Counted from the first letter of the stretch, positions 1-10,066 are shown. The stretch: 64,000 nucleotides of DNA from Streptomyces sp. NBC_00306 (GCF_036169555.1 NZ_CP108032.1:6882001-6946000), one strand, 5' to 3'. Notes: generated by a model not told the origin, from the letters alone. Program-made: numbers and translations.

Positions 1-68
1 CTGCCACCTGCGCCTTTTCGATGCTCACCATCGCCGGCCAGGGCTTCCGGGCCGGTACACGAACACCA

Positions 69-100
69 TGTCGGCGACGCCCCGCGGGGCGCCGCCGACA
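69..100. terminator. Hairpin downstream of the M64 peptidase gene
   Basis: Near-perfect inverted repeat with arms at 69-83 and 86-100, a single A/C mismatch (77/92) and a very tight loop. It lies 19 bases past the stop codon of the minus-strand M64 gene, where an intrinsic terminator is expected. There is no clear U tract, as is common in Streptomyces. Bases 1-68 hold nothing I can identify. Confidence 0.6.
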
Positions 101-118
101 TGCTGTTCCCGGGCGGAT

Positions 119-2026
119 TCAGCGGGTGGCGCCCGGCGGGACCAGCGTCGCCAGGAACGCCTTCGGCGCCGAGACGTTCCCGGCCGCGTCGATCGTGCGG
201 TGTTCGATCGTGTGCGTTCCGTAGTCAGGGGTCGCGTCGTCCCAGGGCACGGCACGTGAGGCCCCGAGCTTGCCGTAGACGAGGTCGTCGATGACGGTGC
301 CGCCGGGCGTGAAGCGGAAGGGCGCGTCGGCGTCGGTCGGCCAGCCGTAGTACGTCTGCCAGCCGTCGCCGTCGACCCGGAACTGCGAGACGACGTGCCC
401 GGCCCGGTCGTCGCGGGCCGTCAGCTTCATCGTGAAGGGGCCGTCGTACACGTACTCCACGGGCCGGCCCGGCCGGTGGACCGTGCGCAGGGGCTCGGAC
501 AGCGCGTACCGGCTGCTCGCCGGGCTCGCGTCCACCGTCCAGTTCAGCGTGGTGGCCGTCCCGGCGATCCGCGCGGTGAGGCGGTGGCTGCCCGGACGCA
601 GCCGCAACGCGCCCAGGTCGAGATCGCGGTCGTTGCCGGGGTTGGCCAGCGGGCGGCCGTCGATGCTCCACCGCACGGCGAGCGCGCGGTCCGCGGGGTG
701 CGTCGTGTCCGCGTACACGACCGCCTCCGAGCCCACCGGGGCTCCGGTGCCCGTGTGACCGGTGAAGGCGGCCGGGACCGCCTCGGGCGGGGTGGTCACG
801 GCCGTGTCCACCGTCCAGGTGACGGTGCGTGTCAGGGCCGACGAGCCGCGGATCGCCGGGTCGCGCACGTACGGCGTCGGGTCCGTGACCGTCGCGGTCA
901 GCTCATGGGTGCCGCGCGGCAGACGCAGGCTGCGCAGGTCCAGCGAGCGTGCGTCGCCGGCCCGGTGCAGCGGGCGGCCGTCCAGGCGCCAGACGACGTC
1001 CAGCTCACCGCCGACCGGATGCAGCGTCTCGACCCACACCGTGCGGTCGTCGCCGACGGGCGCGGTGTTCGGTGCGTGGCCCTGGAGGAGGTTCACCTTG
1101 CCGGAGATCTTCTGGACCATCACCTCGCGCCCCACCTGGTCGAACGCGTAGCCCAGCGTCTTCATGATCGAGTGCTTGCTGGGCCGCCAGACGCCCTTCG
1201 TGGCGTACATACCGCCTTCGTGGCGTCCGATGACACCGCCCGACTCGCTCTTCTCGCCCAGCCAGCGCCACCACTTCGCGCGCTGCTGCTTCATCTGGTC
1301 CTCGGTGAGCACGGTGTGGTGGGCGGAGTTGGGCTCGCCGCCCTCGTGGGTGCCGCCGGGAACCCCGCGCCCGTAGTAGTCGTACTCGTCCTGGAGCTTG
1401 CCCAGGGAGTGGCCTATCTCGTGCGGGGTGATCAGCGAGGACAGGGCGTTGCCGCCGGAGGCGGTGGCGTACGTGCCGCCGGCGCCGCCGTACGTGTCGC
1501 TGTTGGCCAGCGCGACGATCTGCCGGTTCGCGTCCGCCGACCCCGGCACGAGGTCGGCCAGCGCGCTCGCCGCCCCGCTGTTCACGGTGAGCAGGCGCTG
1601 CACGCTGCCCGCGTTGCAGCCGCCCCAGAAGCCCATACCGAGGGCGGTGTCGCGGCGCGGGGAGTCGAGTCCGGGGTCGCAGTCCACCCCGGACTCGGCC
1701 GAGGGGACCTCCACGGCCCAGACGTTGATGTAGGAGCGGTAGGAGGCGAAGGGTTCGACGGACCAGAGCACGTTGAGGTGCTTGTCGACGTCGGCGCGGA
1801 AGGCGGGCATCTCTTCGGCGGTGTAACCGTCGCCCATGAGAACGATGTTGAAGCGCTTGTCGGCCGGACCGGTGGTCTGTACGGGGACGACGGTCGCGGC
1901 CTCCGTGACCGGTGGGGCCTCCTCGGCGGTGGCCGGGTGGGCGGCGGCCAGCAGACAGCCGGCCAGCAGGGCGCCCGCGGTGGCGAGCAGCGTCGCTCTT
2001 CGTGGTCGTGCACCGGGTGAGGTCAT
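119..2026 (-). CDS. Secreted M64-family zinc metallopeptidase
   Basis: A 635-residue exported protein of the peptidase M64 (IgA peptidase-like) family. I place the start at the ATG at 2026 because a signal peptide follows directly: Arg-rich N-terminus, Ala/Leu-rich core, and a likely cut after the HPATAEE region. An in-frame extension to 2191 has no such character. The zinc site is HEIGHSLGKLQDEY at about residue 202, giving the HExxH His pair and a downstream Asp/Glu. Two homologous beta-type modules of about 80 residues follow (both contain a WxxDGRPL segment and end near WTVD), then a C-terminal domain of about 150 residues. The substrate is unknown. The gene stands alone, divergent from the NACHT gene. 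Confidence 0.88.
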   Translation of the reverse strand: MTSPGARPRRATLLATAGALLAGCLLAAAHPATAEEAPPVTEAATVVPVQTTGPADKRFNIVLMGDGYTAEEMPAFRADVDKHLNVLWSVEPFASYRSYINVWAVEVPSAESGVDCDPGLDSPRRDTALGMGFWGGCNAGSVQRLLTVNSGAASALADLVPGSADANRQIVALANSDTYGGAGGTYATASGGNALSSLITPHEIGHSLGKLQDEYDYYGRGVPGGTHEGGEPNSAHHTVLTEDQMKQQRAKWWRWLGEKSESGGVIGRHEGGMYATKGVWRPSKHSIMKTLGYAFDQVGREVMVQKISGKVNLLQGHAPNTAPVGDDRTVWVETLHPVGGELDVVWRLDGRPLHRAGDARSLDLRSLRLPRGTHELTATVTDPTPYVRDPAIRGSSALTRTVTWTVDTAVTTPPEAVPAAFTGHTGTGAPVGSEAVVYADTTHPADRALAVRWSIDGRPLANPGNDRDLDLGALRLRPGSHRLTARIAGTATTLNWTVDASPASSRYALSEPLRTVHRPGRPVEYVYDGPFTMKLTARDDRAGHVVSQFRVDGDGWQTYYGWPTDADAPFRFTPGGTVIDDLVYGKLGASRAVPWDDATPDYGTHTIEHRTIDAAGNVSAPKAFLATLVPPGATR

Positions 2027-2093
2027 GAGGCGGGAGCGTAGGGGCAGGCCCAACGGGCCGTAAAGATTAGCGAGTTGACTGTGTGATGGCTGA

Positions 2094-2195
2094 AGGCCGC
2101 GGTGGCGCGCGGTCGGCCGGCGCGACGGCAGCCTCACGATCGAGAGCATCACCCGCTGGGACGCGTACGACTCCGTCTTCGCCGTCGACACCGAC
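2094..2195 (+). pseudogene. Possible remnant of a degraded coding sequence
   Basis: In the 284-bp gap between the M64 and NACHT genes, the plus frame containing DGSLTIESITRWDAYDSVF (from 2124) has 24 of 24 codons ending in G or C and a protein-like composition. It follows a TGA at 2091 directly, has no start codon or ribosome-binding site, and turns into Arg/Pro-rich sequence after 2195. I read it as a scrap of a lost gene. Chance coding-like composition in high-GC DNA is the alternative. Confidence 0.25.
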
Positions 2196-2310
2196 CGAGG
2201 GGCGCGAAGGGATCTGCCCCGCCCGGCCCGGCTCGGCCGGGCACACCGGCCCGCCCACGGCGTGATAGACCGTTACCCGTTGGGTGAGGACGACACGGCC
2301 GGGGGATGCG

Positions 2311-5300
2311 GTGCGGGGACGAGGACTGCTCGGCTACCAGGACGCGGTGGCGATTCTGACCGGAGACAGCGCGGGGCTCGCGGCAGCCGACCGTGCGCTC
2401 GGCGGTGCGTTGTCCATGGCAACCGGCGGAGTCAGCGACGCGGTGCTGAGCGTCTTCGACGCCCAGGGGCGGATCCTGCGGCTCGGACGCGATCTGACAT
2501 CGGGACTCCGCGGGAATCTCGGCGCTGCCGATCGCGCCTCGCGCACCGAGCTACTGGCCGCCGCGCACACCGTGCTGGTGGTCACGGCGTACTTCGAGGC
2601 ACTCGGGGAACTGGAACTGCCCTTCCGTCTCGATCAGTTGGAGCTGACCCGTCGTGAACAGCTCACGCTGTCCGGGGCGGGGGACGAGCAGGGGCTCCTG
2701 GCGACGCTGCTGTCGGCCGGGGTGCCGCAGCCCGCGCCGCACCTGCCCTACGAGGATGCCGTCCGCGCGATCCACCGCTGGTACTGCTCGTGCTCCGGGC
2801 GGCTGGTGGGCTTCGTCGAGGGGCTCGCGGTATGGGACCGGCTCGACGAGCGCTGCCGTGCCACCGCCGTGGACGCCATCACCCACCCGCTGAACGAATC
2901 TCGCCGTGAGCCGGTACGAGGAGCTCTACGCACAACTGGCTCTGGAAGTACCCGAGTTCGGGTTCTGGACGGGCCGGGTCGACCATCAGGCGACCCGGGT
3001 GACGGTGCGTCAGGCGCTCGCCGGAATCGAGACCGTACTCGCGGGACTGAGTGCTCCCGGACCGCTTCAGCACGCTGCGGCGGCACTCGCGACCGGCTAC
3101 CGTGCCGCTCTGCCCCGCCCGATCCTCTCCGAGGTCAAGGCGTCCGCGGACATGACGATCCCCGAGCTCGGCGAGGGGTACGTCGACCCCGACTTCCGGG
3201 TCCGCGCCGTACTCGACGGTGCCCATGGGCCGGCCGAGGAAGGATGGTGGGAGTCCGAGCCCGTACGGTCCGACCTCACCGAGTATCTGGCCGGCGTCCT
3301 CACCTCCGTCGCCGCGACGACCGCCCCGCTGGTCGTCCTCGGCCAGCCGGGTGCCGGCAAGTCCGTGCTGACCAAGATCCTCGCCGCCCGCCTTCCCACC
3401 GCGGGATATCTGCCCGTACGGGTCGTGCTGCGCGACATACCCGCCGACGCGGACGTCCAGGACCAGATCGAATACGCGGTCCGCGCCGCGACCGGCGAGC
3501 GGGTGTCCTGGCCCGAGCTGGTCCGGGCGGCCGGCAGCGCGGTGCCCGTGCTGCTCTTCGACGGCTTCGACGAACTGCTCCAGGCCACCGGCGTCAGCCA
3601 GTCCGACTTCCTGATCCGGGTGGCCCGCTTCCAGGAGCGCGAAGCCGACCAGGGGCGGCCCGTGTTCGCGCTGGTGACGAGCCGCACCGCCGTCGCCGAC
3701 CGCGCCCGCTACCCGGACGGCGCGGTCGCCCTGCGGCTCGAACCCTTCAGCCGCCGCCAGATCGAACGCTGGCTCGCGGTGTGGAACCGTCTCAACGAGC
3801 CCGGGCTGACCGAGCGCGGACTGCGGCCGCTGACCGCGTCCGTGGCCGCCCGTCACCGCGTGCTCGCCTCCCAGCCGCTGCTGCTGATGATGCTCGCGCT
3901 GTACGACGGCGCCGCCAACGCCCTCCAGGGCGGGGCGGGTGACGACGAGCCGCTCGGCGAGGCGGAGCTCTACGAACAGCTGCTGGTGTCCTTCGCGGTC
4001 CGCGAGGTGGGCAAGTCGGCCGAGGCATGGACGGCCGCCGAACTGGTCCAGCGGGCCGAACAGGAGCTCCAGCGCCTGTCCCTGATCTCCTTCGGCATGC
4101 TGAACCGCCGCCGCCAGTGGATCACCACCACCGAGGCGGAGCAGGATCTGGCGGCACTGCTCGGCCGGGCCGAGCCGCCCGGCGACGGCTTCCGCGCCCC
4201 CCTGAACCGGGGCGAGATCGCGCTCGGCCGGTTCTTCTTCGTCCAGCGCGCCCAGGCGAGCCGCGACGACCAGCGGCTGGCGACCTATGAGTTCCTGCAC
4301 GCGACCTTCGGGGAGTACCTCGCCGCACGGCTCGCCGTCCAGCTCCTCGAAGGACTGCTCGACCAGCGGCCCGCGCTCGCCGTCGGACGCGTACGGGTCG
4401 ACGACGACCTGCTGTACGTCCTGCTGTCCTACGCGCCGCTCTCCTCCCGCCAGATGCTCCGCTTCGTCGGCGCCAGGATCCGCGGGATCGCCCCCGGGGA
4501 CCGGACCAGGCTCGGCGAACTCCTCGTCACGGTCATGGCCGAACACCGGGGCCGTACCGAGCACCGGTTCGCCGACTACCGACCCGCGTTCCGGGCCACA
4601 TCCTCGCGCCACGGTCTCTACGAGGCCAACCTGATCATGCTGACGCTGCTGGTCACCGGTGGGATGCGGGCCGGTGAGCTGTACCCCGACGACGACAACC
4701 CTCCGGGCACCTGGCACCGGCGGGTGCTGCTGTGGCGGTCCGCCTTCACCGAACCGGAATGGACGGACTTCGCCCTGGCCCTGAGTCTGCGCCACACCTG
4801 GCACGAGGGCCGGGGGGAACTGGACATCAGGCCGGCCGAGGACCTGCTCGACTCCCCGGAGCCGGTCGACGCCTACTGGCTGTACGGCCGCCCGCCGGGG
4901 AGCGCGGACCGCAACAGAAGGATCAGCTGGGCGCGGCCCTACCCGGACCAGATCCGGCACAAGCTGGCGGTGTCGGCCGGTACCAACGACGGGGTCGTGC
5001 TGCACGCGGTCGACCCCCTCTTCCGCCGGCTGGGCCCCGCCGTCACCACCTTTGTGGCCACCCCGCAGGGTGCGGCCACCTCGGTGGCCCACGGTCTCAC
5101 CGCCCTGTGGCTCGCGAGCGGCCTCGGCGTGAGCGAGAGCGAACTGGCCGCGCTGTACGAGCACTGTGCGATGTTCCTCGAACCGTGGAGCGCTCTGGAC
5201 GAGGAGTCGCTCGGCCTCACGGCCCGGCTCGTCCTCGGGCAGTTGGTCACGGACGCCGCCCTGCTGCCCCCTGCCGTCGTCTGCGCCGTGCTGAACGCAC

Positions 5301-5620
5301 CCGCCATCGAGCGCCTCGACACCGAAGGCCTCGCCCTGGCCGTGACCGCGGGCCTGACGGCCCTGCACGCCCACCCCTCGGACGCCACTCTCCAGCAGTA
5401 CACCGCCATCTATGCCGACGCCCTCGGACGCGCGTACCCCGCGAGGCTGCTCGGTCTGTGGTCGCAGAACCCCTGGCACGAGGAGCGGCTCCGCCCGGAG
5501 GTCGCACGGCTGCTCGCGACCTTGTCCGAGGACGACCTGAGCCCGGTCCCCGCCGAACTCCTCGACCGGGCACGCAGATCCCTCGACGGCTCGGCGGCGC
5601 GACCGCCGGGATCCGGGTGA
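2311..5620 (+). pseudogene. NACHT-domain STAND ATPase, split by a frameshift near 2894-2906
   Basis: Two plus-strand frames together encode one actinobacterial NACHT protein of about 1100 residues. The first (GTG at 2311, with GGGGGAT upstream) gives the helical N-terminal domain typical of such proteins (GRGLLGYQDAVAIL, later AAAHTVLVVTAYFEAL). The second, readable from 2906, carries the rest: Walker A GQPGAGKS at about 3341, Walker B LLLFDGFDEL-type segment at about 3550, then a winged-helix and long helical C-terminus. Removing one base near 2903-2905 would join them as HPLNESRVSRYEELYAQL. Bacterial NACHT proteins include antiphage sensors. Here the ATPase half might still be made from the GTG at 2906. 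The break may be a real mutation or an assembly error. Confidence 0.8.
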
Positions 5621-5633
5621 GGCCCAGTGCGTT

Positions 5634-6290
5634 CTACCGCCGCCGGACGTTGGCTTCGACGGCGTCCCGGATCGGGACGGATCCCGTGGTGAGTTCGAGG
5701 ATTTGCCGGCCGATGCGGGGTTCGTGCAGCAACGCGGCGAGAGTCGCGGCGACATCGGCGCGGGCCACCTGGCCGTGGAACTCGGCCGGTCCGAGCGAGA
5801 CGGTGCCCGTGCCGGGATCATCGACGAGCAAGGACGGCCGAAGGATCAGCCAGTCCAGATCGCTACGGCTGAGCGCGATGTCTGCTTCCTTCTTCACGGC
5901 GAAGTAGTACTCGACCTCCTCGCCGAGGTCGCGCTCCCGCCAGGACTCCGGGAGCACCGAGACAAGCGCAAGACGACTCACTCCTGCTCGGCGAGCCGCC
6001 TCGATCGCCTTCGCGACGCCGTCGCCGTCGATCGCCTTGGTGTCCTGCGCACTGCCGCCGTTCGACCCCGCACCGAACACGACGGCGTCGACGGTTCCGA
6101 AGGCCGCCGCCAGCGCGTCCACGGACACTTCGGCGAGATCCCCGACGACCGCATCGACGCCGAGCGCCGCGAGGTCCGCCCGCTGTTCCTCGCGGCGCAC
6201 GAGCCCGTGGACGGTGTCGCCCCTGGAGAGAAGCTCCTGTGCGAGCAGCCCGCCGGTCCTGCCCGTGATCCCGATGATGAAGGCATCCAT
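5634..6290 (-). CDS. Atypical SDR / NAD(P)H-binding protein (NmrA-like)
   Basis: A compact Rossmann protein of about 218 residues. The N-terminal nucleotide motif GITGRTGG immediately follows the first beta strand. Next come segments typical of the NAD(P)-binding atypical SDR family: VDAVVFGAGSNGG, RLALVSVLP, and DWLILRPSLLVDDPG. It probably acts as a quinone or flavin reductase-like protein or a redox-sensing protein in the cytoplasm. No Tyr-xxx-Lys active site stands out beyond the YYFAVKKEAD region, which aligns with the usual position. I chose the ATG at 6290 because it starts the Rossmann fold. ATGs at 6305 and 6311 are possible. The upstream gene, if not frameshifted, would end about 100 bases away. 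Confidence 0.8.
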   Translation of the reverse strand: MDAFIIGITGRTGGLLAQELLSRGDTVHGLVRREEQRADLAALGVDAVVGDLAEVSVDALAAAFGTVDAVVFGAGSNGGSAQDTKAIDGDGVAKAIEAARRAGVSRLALVSVLPESWRERDLGEEVEYYFAVKKEADIALSRSDLDWLILRPSLLVDDPGTGTVSLGPAEFHGQVARADVAATLAALLHEPRIGRQILELTTGSVPIRDAVEANVRRR

Positions 6291-6391
6291 GCCGGCGTCC
6301 AACATTCCCATCGCCACCGACATTCCGGCATTCCGCACAGGCGACCCCGGCGTCGTACGGGGCGGTCCTCCGCAGGCAGGTGAACGCCCGC

Positions 6392-8184
6392 TCAGCCCAG
6401 ATCGAAGAGGTTCCGCAGGCCCAGCCGGTACGCGTCCGGTCGTGGCGCTTCAGGGCCTCCACCTCAGGGGCACGGAAGAGGGGTTTCACCGTGCAGCGGG
6501 CCGCCGTCGAACCGACGCGGTCCAGCAGGCCGTTGACCGCCGCGCGGGCCGAGGCGTTCGCGCCCTCCATCGTGGCGAGGTCGATGTCGACCAAGACGTA
6601 GTCGCCCGCCAGGAAGAAGTTCGGGATCTTCGTGACGGCCGACGGGCGGTTGTGGAGAGTGCCGACCGGGTGGATTAGCAGTTCGTCGTCGTTGGTCGGG
6701 TGAGGGGTGCCGATGCCGTCCACGCCCGGGTCCAGGAACCATGAGTGCAGGGTGCTGTCCTTGAGCACGACCCGGCCGGTGTCGTTGAGGGCCGCCTTCA
6801 GCTGGGCCCACACCTCGCGGGCGACCTGCTCACGGGTGCACTGCTTCGCGGTCCTGCCGTACAGGATGCCGGGCCGGTCCCACTCCGAGATGTCCACCGA
6901 GACGCAGTCCACGGCCACGCCGTCCCCGTAGTCGGCCGGGAAGTCACGGTCGGGCCAGTGCCCGGCCTGCTGAATCGCCGTCAGGGACCAAGGGGAGTCG
7001 ATGCAGTTGAGATGTCCGTCGATCAGCGGCGCGCTCTCCGTCAGATAGAACTGGATGCCCGTCATCCAGTCGGTCTCCAGCCGGTCGCATCGCGCCAGCT
7101 GCGGGTCCGCGGCACGGAGCCCGGCGCCCCAGGTCCGGCGCGCGTGCTCCACGGGGATCGCGGAGATGTAGTGGTCGGCGGTCACCGTCCGGCGCACGCC
7201 CTGCGGGTCCTCGATCACCGCGGCGGTGACCTTCCCGGAGCCGTACGTCACGTCCCGGACGGTCCAGCCCACCCGGAACTCCACGCCGAGACCGGTGAGA
7301 TGCTCCACCCACGGGTCGATCCAGGCCTCGTTCGTGGGGGCGTTGAGGATCCGGTCGAGCGGTCCGTCGGCGCCCCTGCCCAGCGCGTTGAAGGCGAAAG
7401 CCTCGAGGAGCGTGGCGACCGTACGCGTACTGGCCTCCTCGGCCTTGGTGGCGACGATGTTCCTGGTGAGCCCGATGGCGAGGACGCGCTGGTAGTCGTA
7501 GCTCATCCGGCCGGCCCCGATGAAGTCCCACCAGGGCGTGGCCTCCCAGGTGGCGTCCCGGCGCTCGGCGCAGCTGGTGAGGAAGACCAGACCCCGGTTG
7601 ACGAAGTACGCGGTCTCCAGCGGCGGGATGCCCAGCGCGGTGTCCAGCAGGGCGGTGAGCGCGCGGCGGATTTCGTCCAGGGTGAGATCGGCGGGCTTGT
7701 GCCCCGGCCAGGGGAGCGGGATCCGGAGATCCTCACGGCCGGTGCGCGTGAACGACATCTCGGGGGGTGCCACGAGGTTGTCCCACACGCCGTTCGGGTT
7801 ACCCGGGAAGGGGATGCGCCGCATCGTGTCCGGGAGGTTGTGATAGATGCCGGGAATGAAGCGGAAGCCGTGCTCCGCGGGTAACGGCTTCCTGGTGCCC
7901 TTGGCGCTGCCGGGCACGTCCATGCTGCGCGCCTTGCCGCCGAGCGCCCTGCGCTCGTACACCGTGACCCGGAAGCCGCGCTCGGCCAGTTCGTGCGCGG
8001 CCGTCAGGCCGGCGACACCGCCGCCGAGCACGGCGACCGACTGTGCGGCCCGGTTCCCGTCGGCCGTGGTGTGTCCTGCCGCGGCGGCCGGAGCCGCAGT
8101 GGCCGCCGTGCCCAGCGCCGCCGTGCCGCCGACCGCTGCCGCCCCGGCCATGAAGGTGCGTCGTGAGTTGCCCACCCGGTCCAT
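6392..8184 (-). CDS. Tat-exported FAD-dependent oxidoreductase (amine oxidase/phytoene desaturase-like), frameshifted near its C-terminus
   Basis: The start at 8184 gives MDRVGNSRRTFMAGAA, a twin-arginine signal. An FAD-binding Rossmann motif follows (AVLGGGVAGLTAAHELAERG), then GGKARS, and a C-terminal FAD segment FFLAGDYVLVDIDLATMEGA. The layout fits secreted actinobacterial flavin oxidoreductases related to carotenoid desaturases and amine oxidases; the substrate is unknown. After ALKRHD the reading frame shifts: the expected ending DAYRLGLRNLFDLG and its TGA (6392-6394) lie in another frame, consistent with one base missing around 6436-6444. As sequenced, the frame instead runs on to 5863 across the antisense of the SDR gene, adding roughly 170 residues of unlikely protein. 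The intact length would be about 597 residues. Confidence 0.78.
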
Positions 8185-8298
8185 CCCCAACCCCTTACCG
8201 ACGGTAACAGTCGCGTCCGGCGCAGGAGCATACGGAGATCCCCCGTGACCCGGAAGCCACACGTGCGCCCATTCGTTCAATGGCTGGAAAATGGAGCC

Positions 8299-8733
8299 AT
8301 GTCCCGACGCAGCTCCCGCTCCCGCCGCACCGACGAGCCCGCCTTCTCCGCCGCATCGCCCTGCCCCTGCGGGCTGCCGGCCCCCTACGGCGAATGCTGC
8401 GGGCGGTACCACTCGGGTGCCGCCGCAGCGCCGACGGCCGAGCTGCTGATGCGCTCGCGCTACAGCGCCTTCGTCCTGCTCGACACGCAGTACCTGCTCC
8501 GTACCTGGCACCCCGCCACGCGGCCCGGTCACCTCGAACTCGACCCCGCCATGCACTGGGCCGGTCTGGAGATCCTCCAGACGATCGACGGCAGTCCTTT
8601 CCACTCCTCCGGCCTGGTCACCTTCCGTGCCCGCTACCGGCACCACGGCAAACGGGGCGCGCTGCACGAGCGCAGCACCTTCGAGCGGCAGGACGGCGCG
8701 TGGGTCTACGTGGACGGCACCTTCCTGGACTGA
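8299..8733 (+). CDS. YchJ-family (UPF0225) protein with N-terminal SEC-C-type Cys motif
   Basis: A 144-residue cytoplasmic protein. CPCGLPAPYGECCGRYH near the N-terminus is the SEC-C-like zinc-binding signature. It is followed by AELLMRSRYSAFVLLDTQYLLRTWHP and LEIL at the positions conserved in the YchJ (UPF0225) family, an NTF2-like fold of unknown function. I chose the ATG at 8299; an in-frame start at 8245 would add 18 residues without family character. The gene is divergent from the FAD oxidoreductase, with about 115 bp between them for promoters. Confidence 0.88.
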   Translation: MSRRSSRSRRTDEPAFSAASPCPCGLPAPYGECCGRYHSGAAAAPTAELLMRSRYSAFVLLDTQYLLRTWHPATRPGHLELDPAMHWAGLEILQTIDGSPFHSSGLVTFRARYRHHGKRGALHERSTFERQDGAWVYVDGTFLD

Positions 8734-8795
8734 CGCGCCTCGATTGATGTGCCTCGACCGACGCGCCCGGGACGAGTCGCCGGGTGCGGAGCGGA

Positions 8796-9242
8796 TCAGG
8801 CCCCCGTGGTCGACCCCGGGCGCACGATCATCAGGACCGTCACGGTCGCCCAGAGCAGATTGAACATGCCCGTGTACATCGCGAGCCGGGAGCCGGCGAG
8901 CGCGCCGAAGTCGTCCAGCACGGCGCTCTGCCCCGGCAGGACGAGCAGTCCGAGGACCAGGGCGGCCACCACGGTGAGCACGATGGACACGATCAGCCAG
9001 GTGTCACCGAGGACATGGAGACTGTTCGCGGTGGCCAGACCGAAGACCGGTACGACCACTCCCACCAGGGCGTAGACCCGGCAGATGCGGTGCAGATTGC
9101 GTACGGCGCCCACCGCCTGCCCGCTCTCCGGCTCGGCGGCGGCGCGCCGGACCGCGGCGGGGAAGGCGCTGGCGGCGACCGTCACCGGACCGATCGCGAT
9201 GATCGCGGCCAGGACATGGACGGCGAGAAGGAACTCGGTCAC
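8796..9242 (-). CDS. Small integral membrane protein (DUF2269-like)
   Basis: A 148-residue protein with four hydrophobic helices. It begins VTEFLLAVHVLAAIIAIGP, and later segments include YALVGVVVPVFGLA, LIVSIVLTVVAALVLGLLVLP and FNLLWATVTVLMIV. The size and topology resemble predicted integral membrane proteins of the DUF2269 type; the function is unknown. The GTG start at 9242 overlaps the stop of the upstream PfpI gene by four bases (GTGA), so the two are translationally coupled. Confidence 0.75.
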   Translation of the reverse strand: MTEFLLAVHVLAAIIAIGPVTVAASAFPAAVRRAAAEPESGQAVGAVRNLHRICRVYALVGVVVPVFGLATANSLHVLGDTWLIVSIVLTVVAALVLGLLVLPGQSAVLDDFGALAGSRLAMYTGMFNLLWATVTVLMIVRPGSTTGA

Positions 9243-9898
9243 GCCGCGACGCCCTGTCGCCCGCCACGGGCGCTCCAGACGGTGCCGCGCCGCTCGTACT
9301 GGAAGAGCTGCTCCACCGCGTGCGCCACCCGTGGCCCGAGCTCCCGCTCCAGGAGATACAGACCGACATCGAGTCCCGAGGTGACACCGCCGCCGCTGAC
9401 CAGATCGCCGTCGTCGACGACCCGCGCGTCGATCGCGTGCACGCCGGCCTCGGCGAGCGCGTCGAGGCCCAGGTGATGTGTGGTGGCCCGGCGGTCGCCG
9501 ATGAGCCCGGCCATGGCGAGGAGCAGGGAGCCGCCGCACACCGTGGCCATGGTCGGACCGGGCCGGTCGCACGCGGCCCTGAGCAGGGGAGCGAGTCCGG
9601 TGCCGAGGCTGCGGGCCAGGATCGCCGCGACCGTGTCCTCGCCGCCGTCGTCGGAGATACGCCCCGCGGCACCCGGCAGGACCACCAGATCGGCGCGGCC
9701 GGGGTCGAGCGCAGCCACGGCCCGCAGCGAGAGCAGCCCCATGCCGGACGGCACATCGCGCGGGCCCTCCGCGGAGACCAGTTCGACGGTGAGGCCGCCG
9801 CCGGCAACAGCGCCGCCGGCGCCGAGCACTTCGTAGGGGGCGATGACGTCCAACGGGTCGAAGCCGTCGAACAGGACGATCTGGGCGTGCATCGGCAC
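9239..9898 (-). CDS. DJ-1/PfpI family protein (isonitrile hydratase-like)
   Basis: A 219-residue class I glutamine amidotransferase-like protein. The nucleophile elbow is MATVCGGSLLLAMAGLIGDRR, with Cys in the place expected for DJ-1/PfpI enzymes. Early DPLDVIAPYEVL contains the acidic residue conserved in isonitrile hydratase and GlxA-type proteins, and RATTHHLGLDAL matches the conserved segment after the elbow. AAGG(D)T(S)G-type VTSGLDVGLYLLE is present near the C-terminus. It has no DNA-binding domain, unlike its divergent neighbour, and could be an enzyme acting on a small nitrile or amide. AAGGAC precedes the ATG at 9898. It is coupled to the downstream membrane protein. Confidence 0.88.
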   Translation of the reverse strand: MPMHAQIVLFDGFDPLDVIAPYEVLGAGGAVAGGGLTVELVSAEGPRDVPSGMGLLSLRAVAALDPGRADLVVLPGAAGRISDDGGEDTVAAILARSLGTGLAPLLRAACDRPGPTMATVCGGSLLLAMAGLIGDRRATTHHLGLDALAEAGVHAIDARVVDDGDLVSGGGVTSGLDVGLYLLERELGPRVAHAVEQLFQYERRGTVWSARGGRQGVAA

Positions 9899-9985
9899 CA
9901 GTCCTTGTCTCTCGTGGTCTCTCGTGTCCGGGCACCCGTCCGGGGACCCGGAACGACGCTAGGGAGCGTGCCGGAGCATCGACAG

Positions 9986-9995
9986 TGGCGTGAAT
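9986..9995 (+). promoter_or_regulatory. Perfect match to the AdpA consensus TGGCSNGWWY
   Basis: TGGCGTGAAT matches the published degenerate AdpA-binding consensus at every position. It sits inside an imperfect inverted repeat, ACAGTGGC-N6-GCCACAGT, in the divergent promoter region of the PfpI gene and the GlxA-type regulator. AdpA belongs to the same DJ-1 plus AraC protein class as the regulator encoded next to it, so either AdpA or the local regulator may bind. Such a degenerate site also occurs by chance. Confidence 0.4.
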
Positions 9996-10066
9996 GCCAC
10001 AGTCCAACGGATTCCCGCCAGCAGGGCATTCAGTACGCACGGATACGGGGAACAGCCCGAGGCCGC

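Noticed and set aside
395..2020. 541-codon frame opposite the M64 peptidase
   Set aside because: The peptidase on the other strand has a zinc motif and signal peptide; this is its antisense shadow.
2879..5821. 980-codon open frame antisense to the NACHT gene
   Set aside because: Gly/Gln/Arg-rich shadow typical of GC-rich DNA opposite a real gene; no start signal or family match.
5863..6391. C-terminal continuation of the FAD oxidoreductase frame
   Set aside because: It is antisense-phase sequence over the SDR gene after a probable frameshift and shows no domain.
9907..9926. Two tandem copies of GTCTCTCGTG before the PfpI gene
   Set aside because: A short two-copy repeat in the leader; too little to call a regulatory element.
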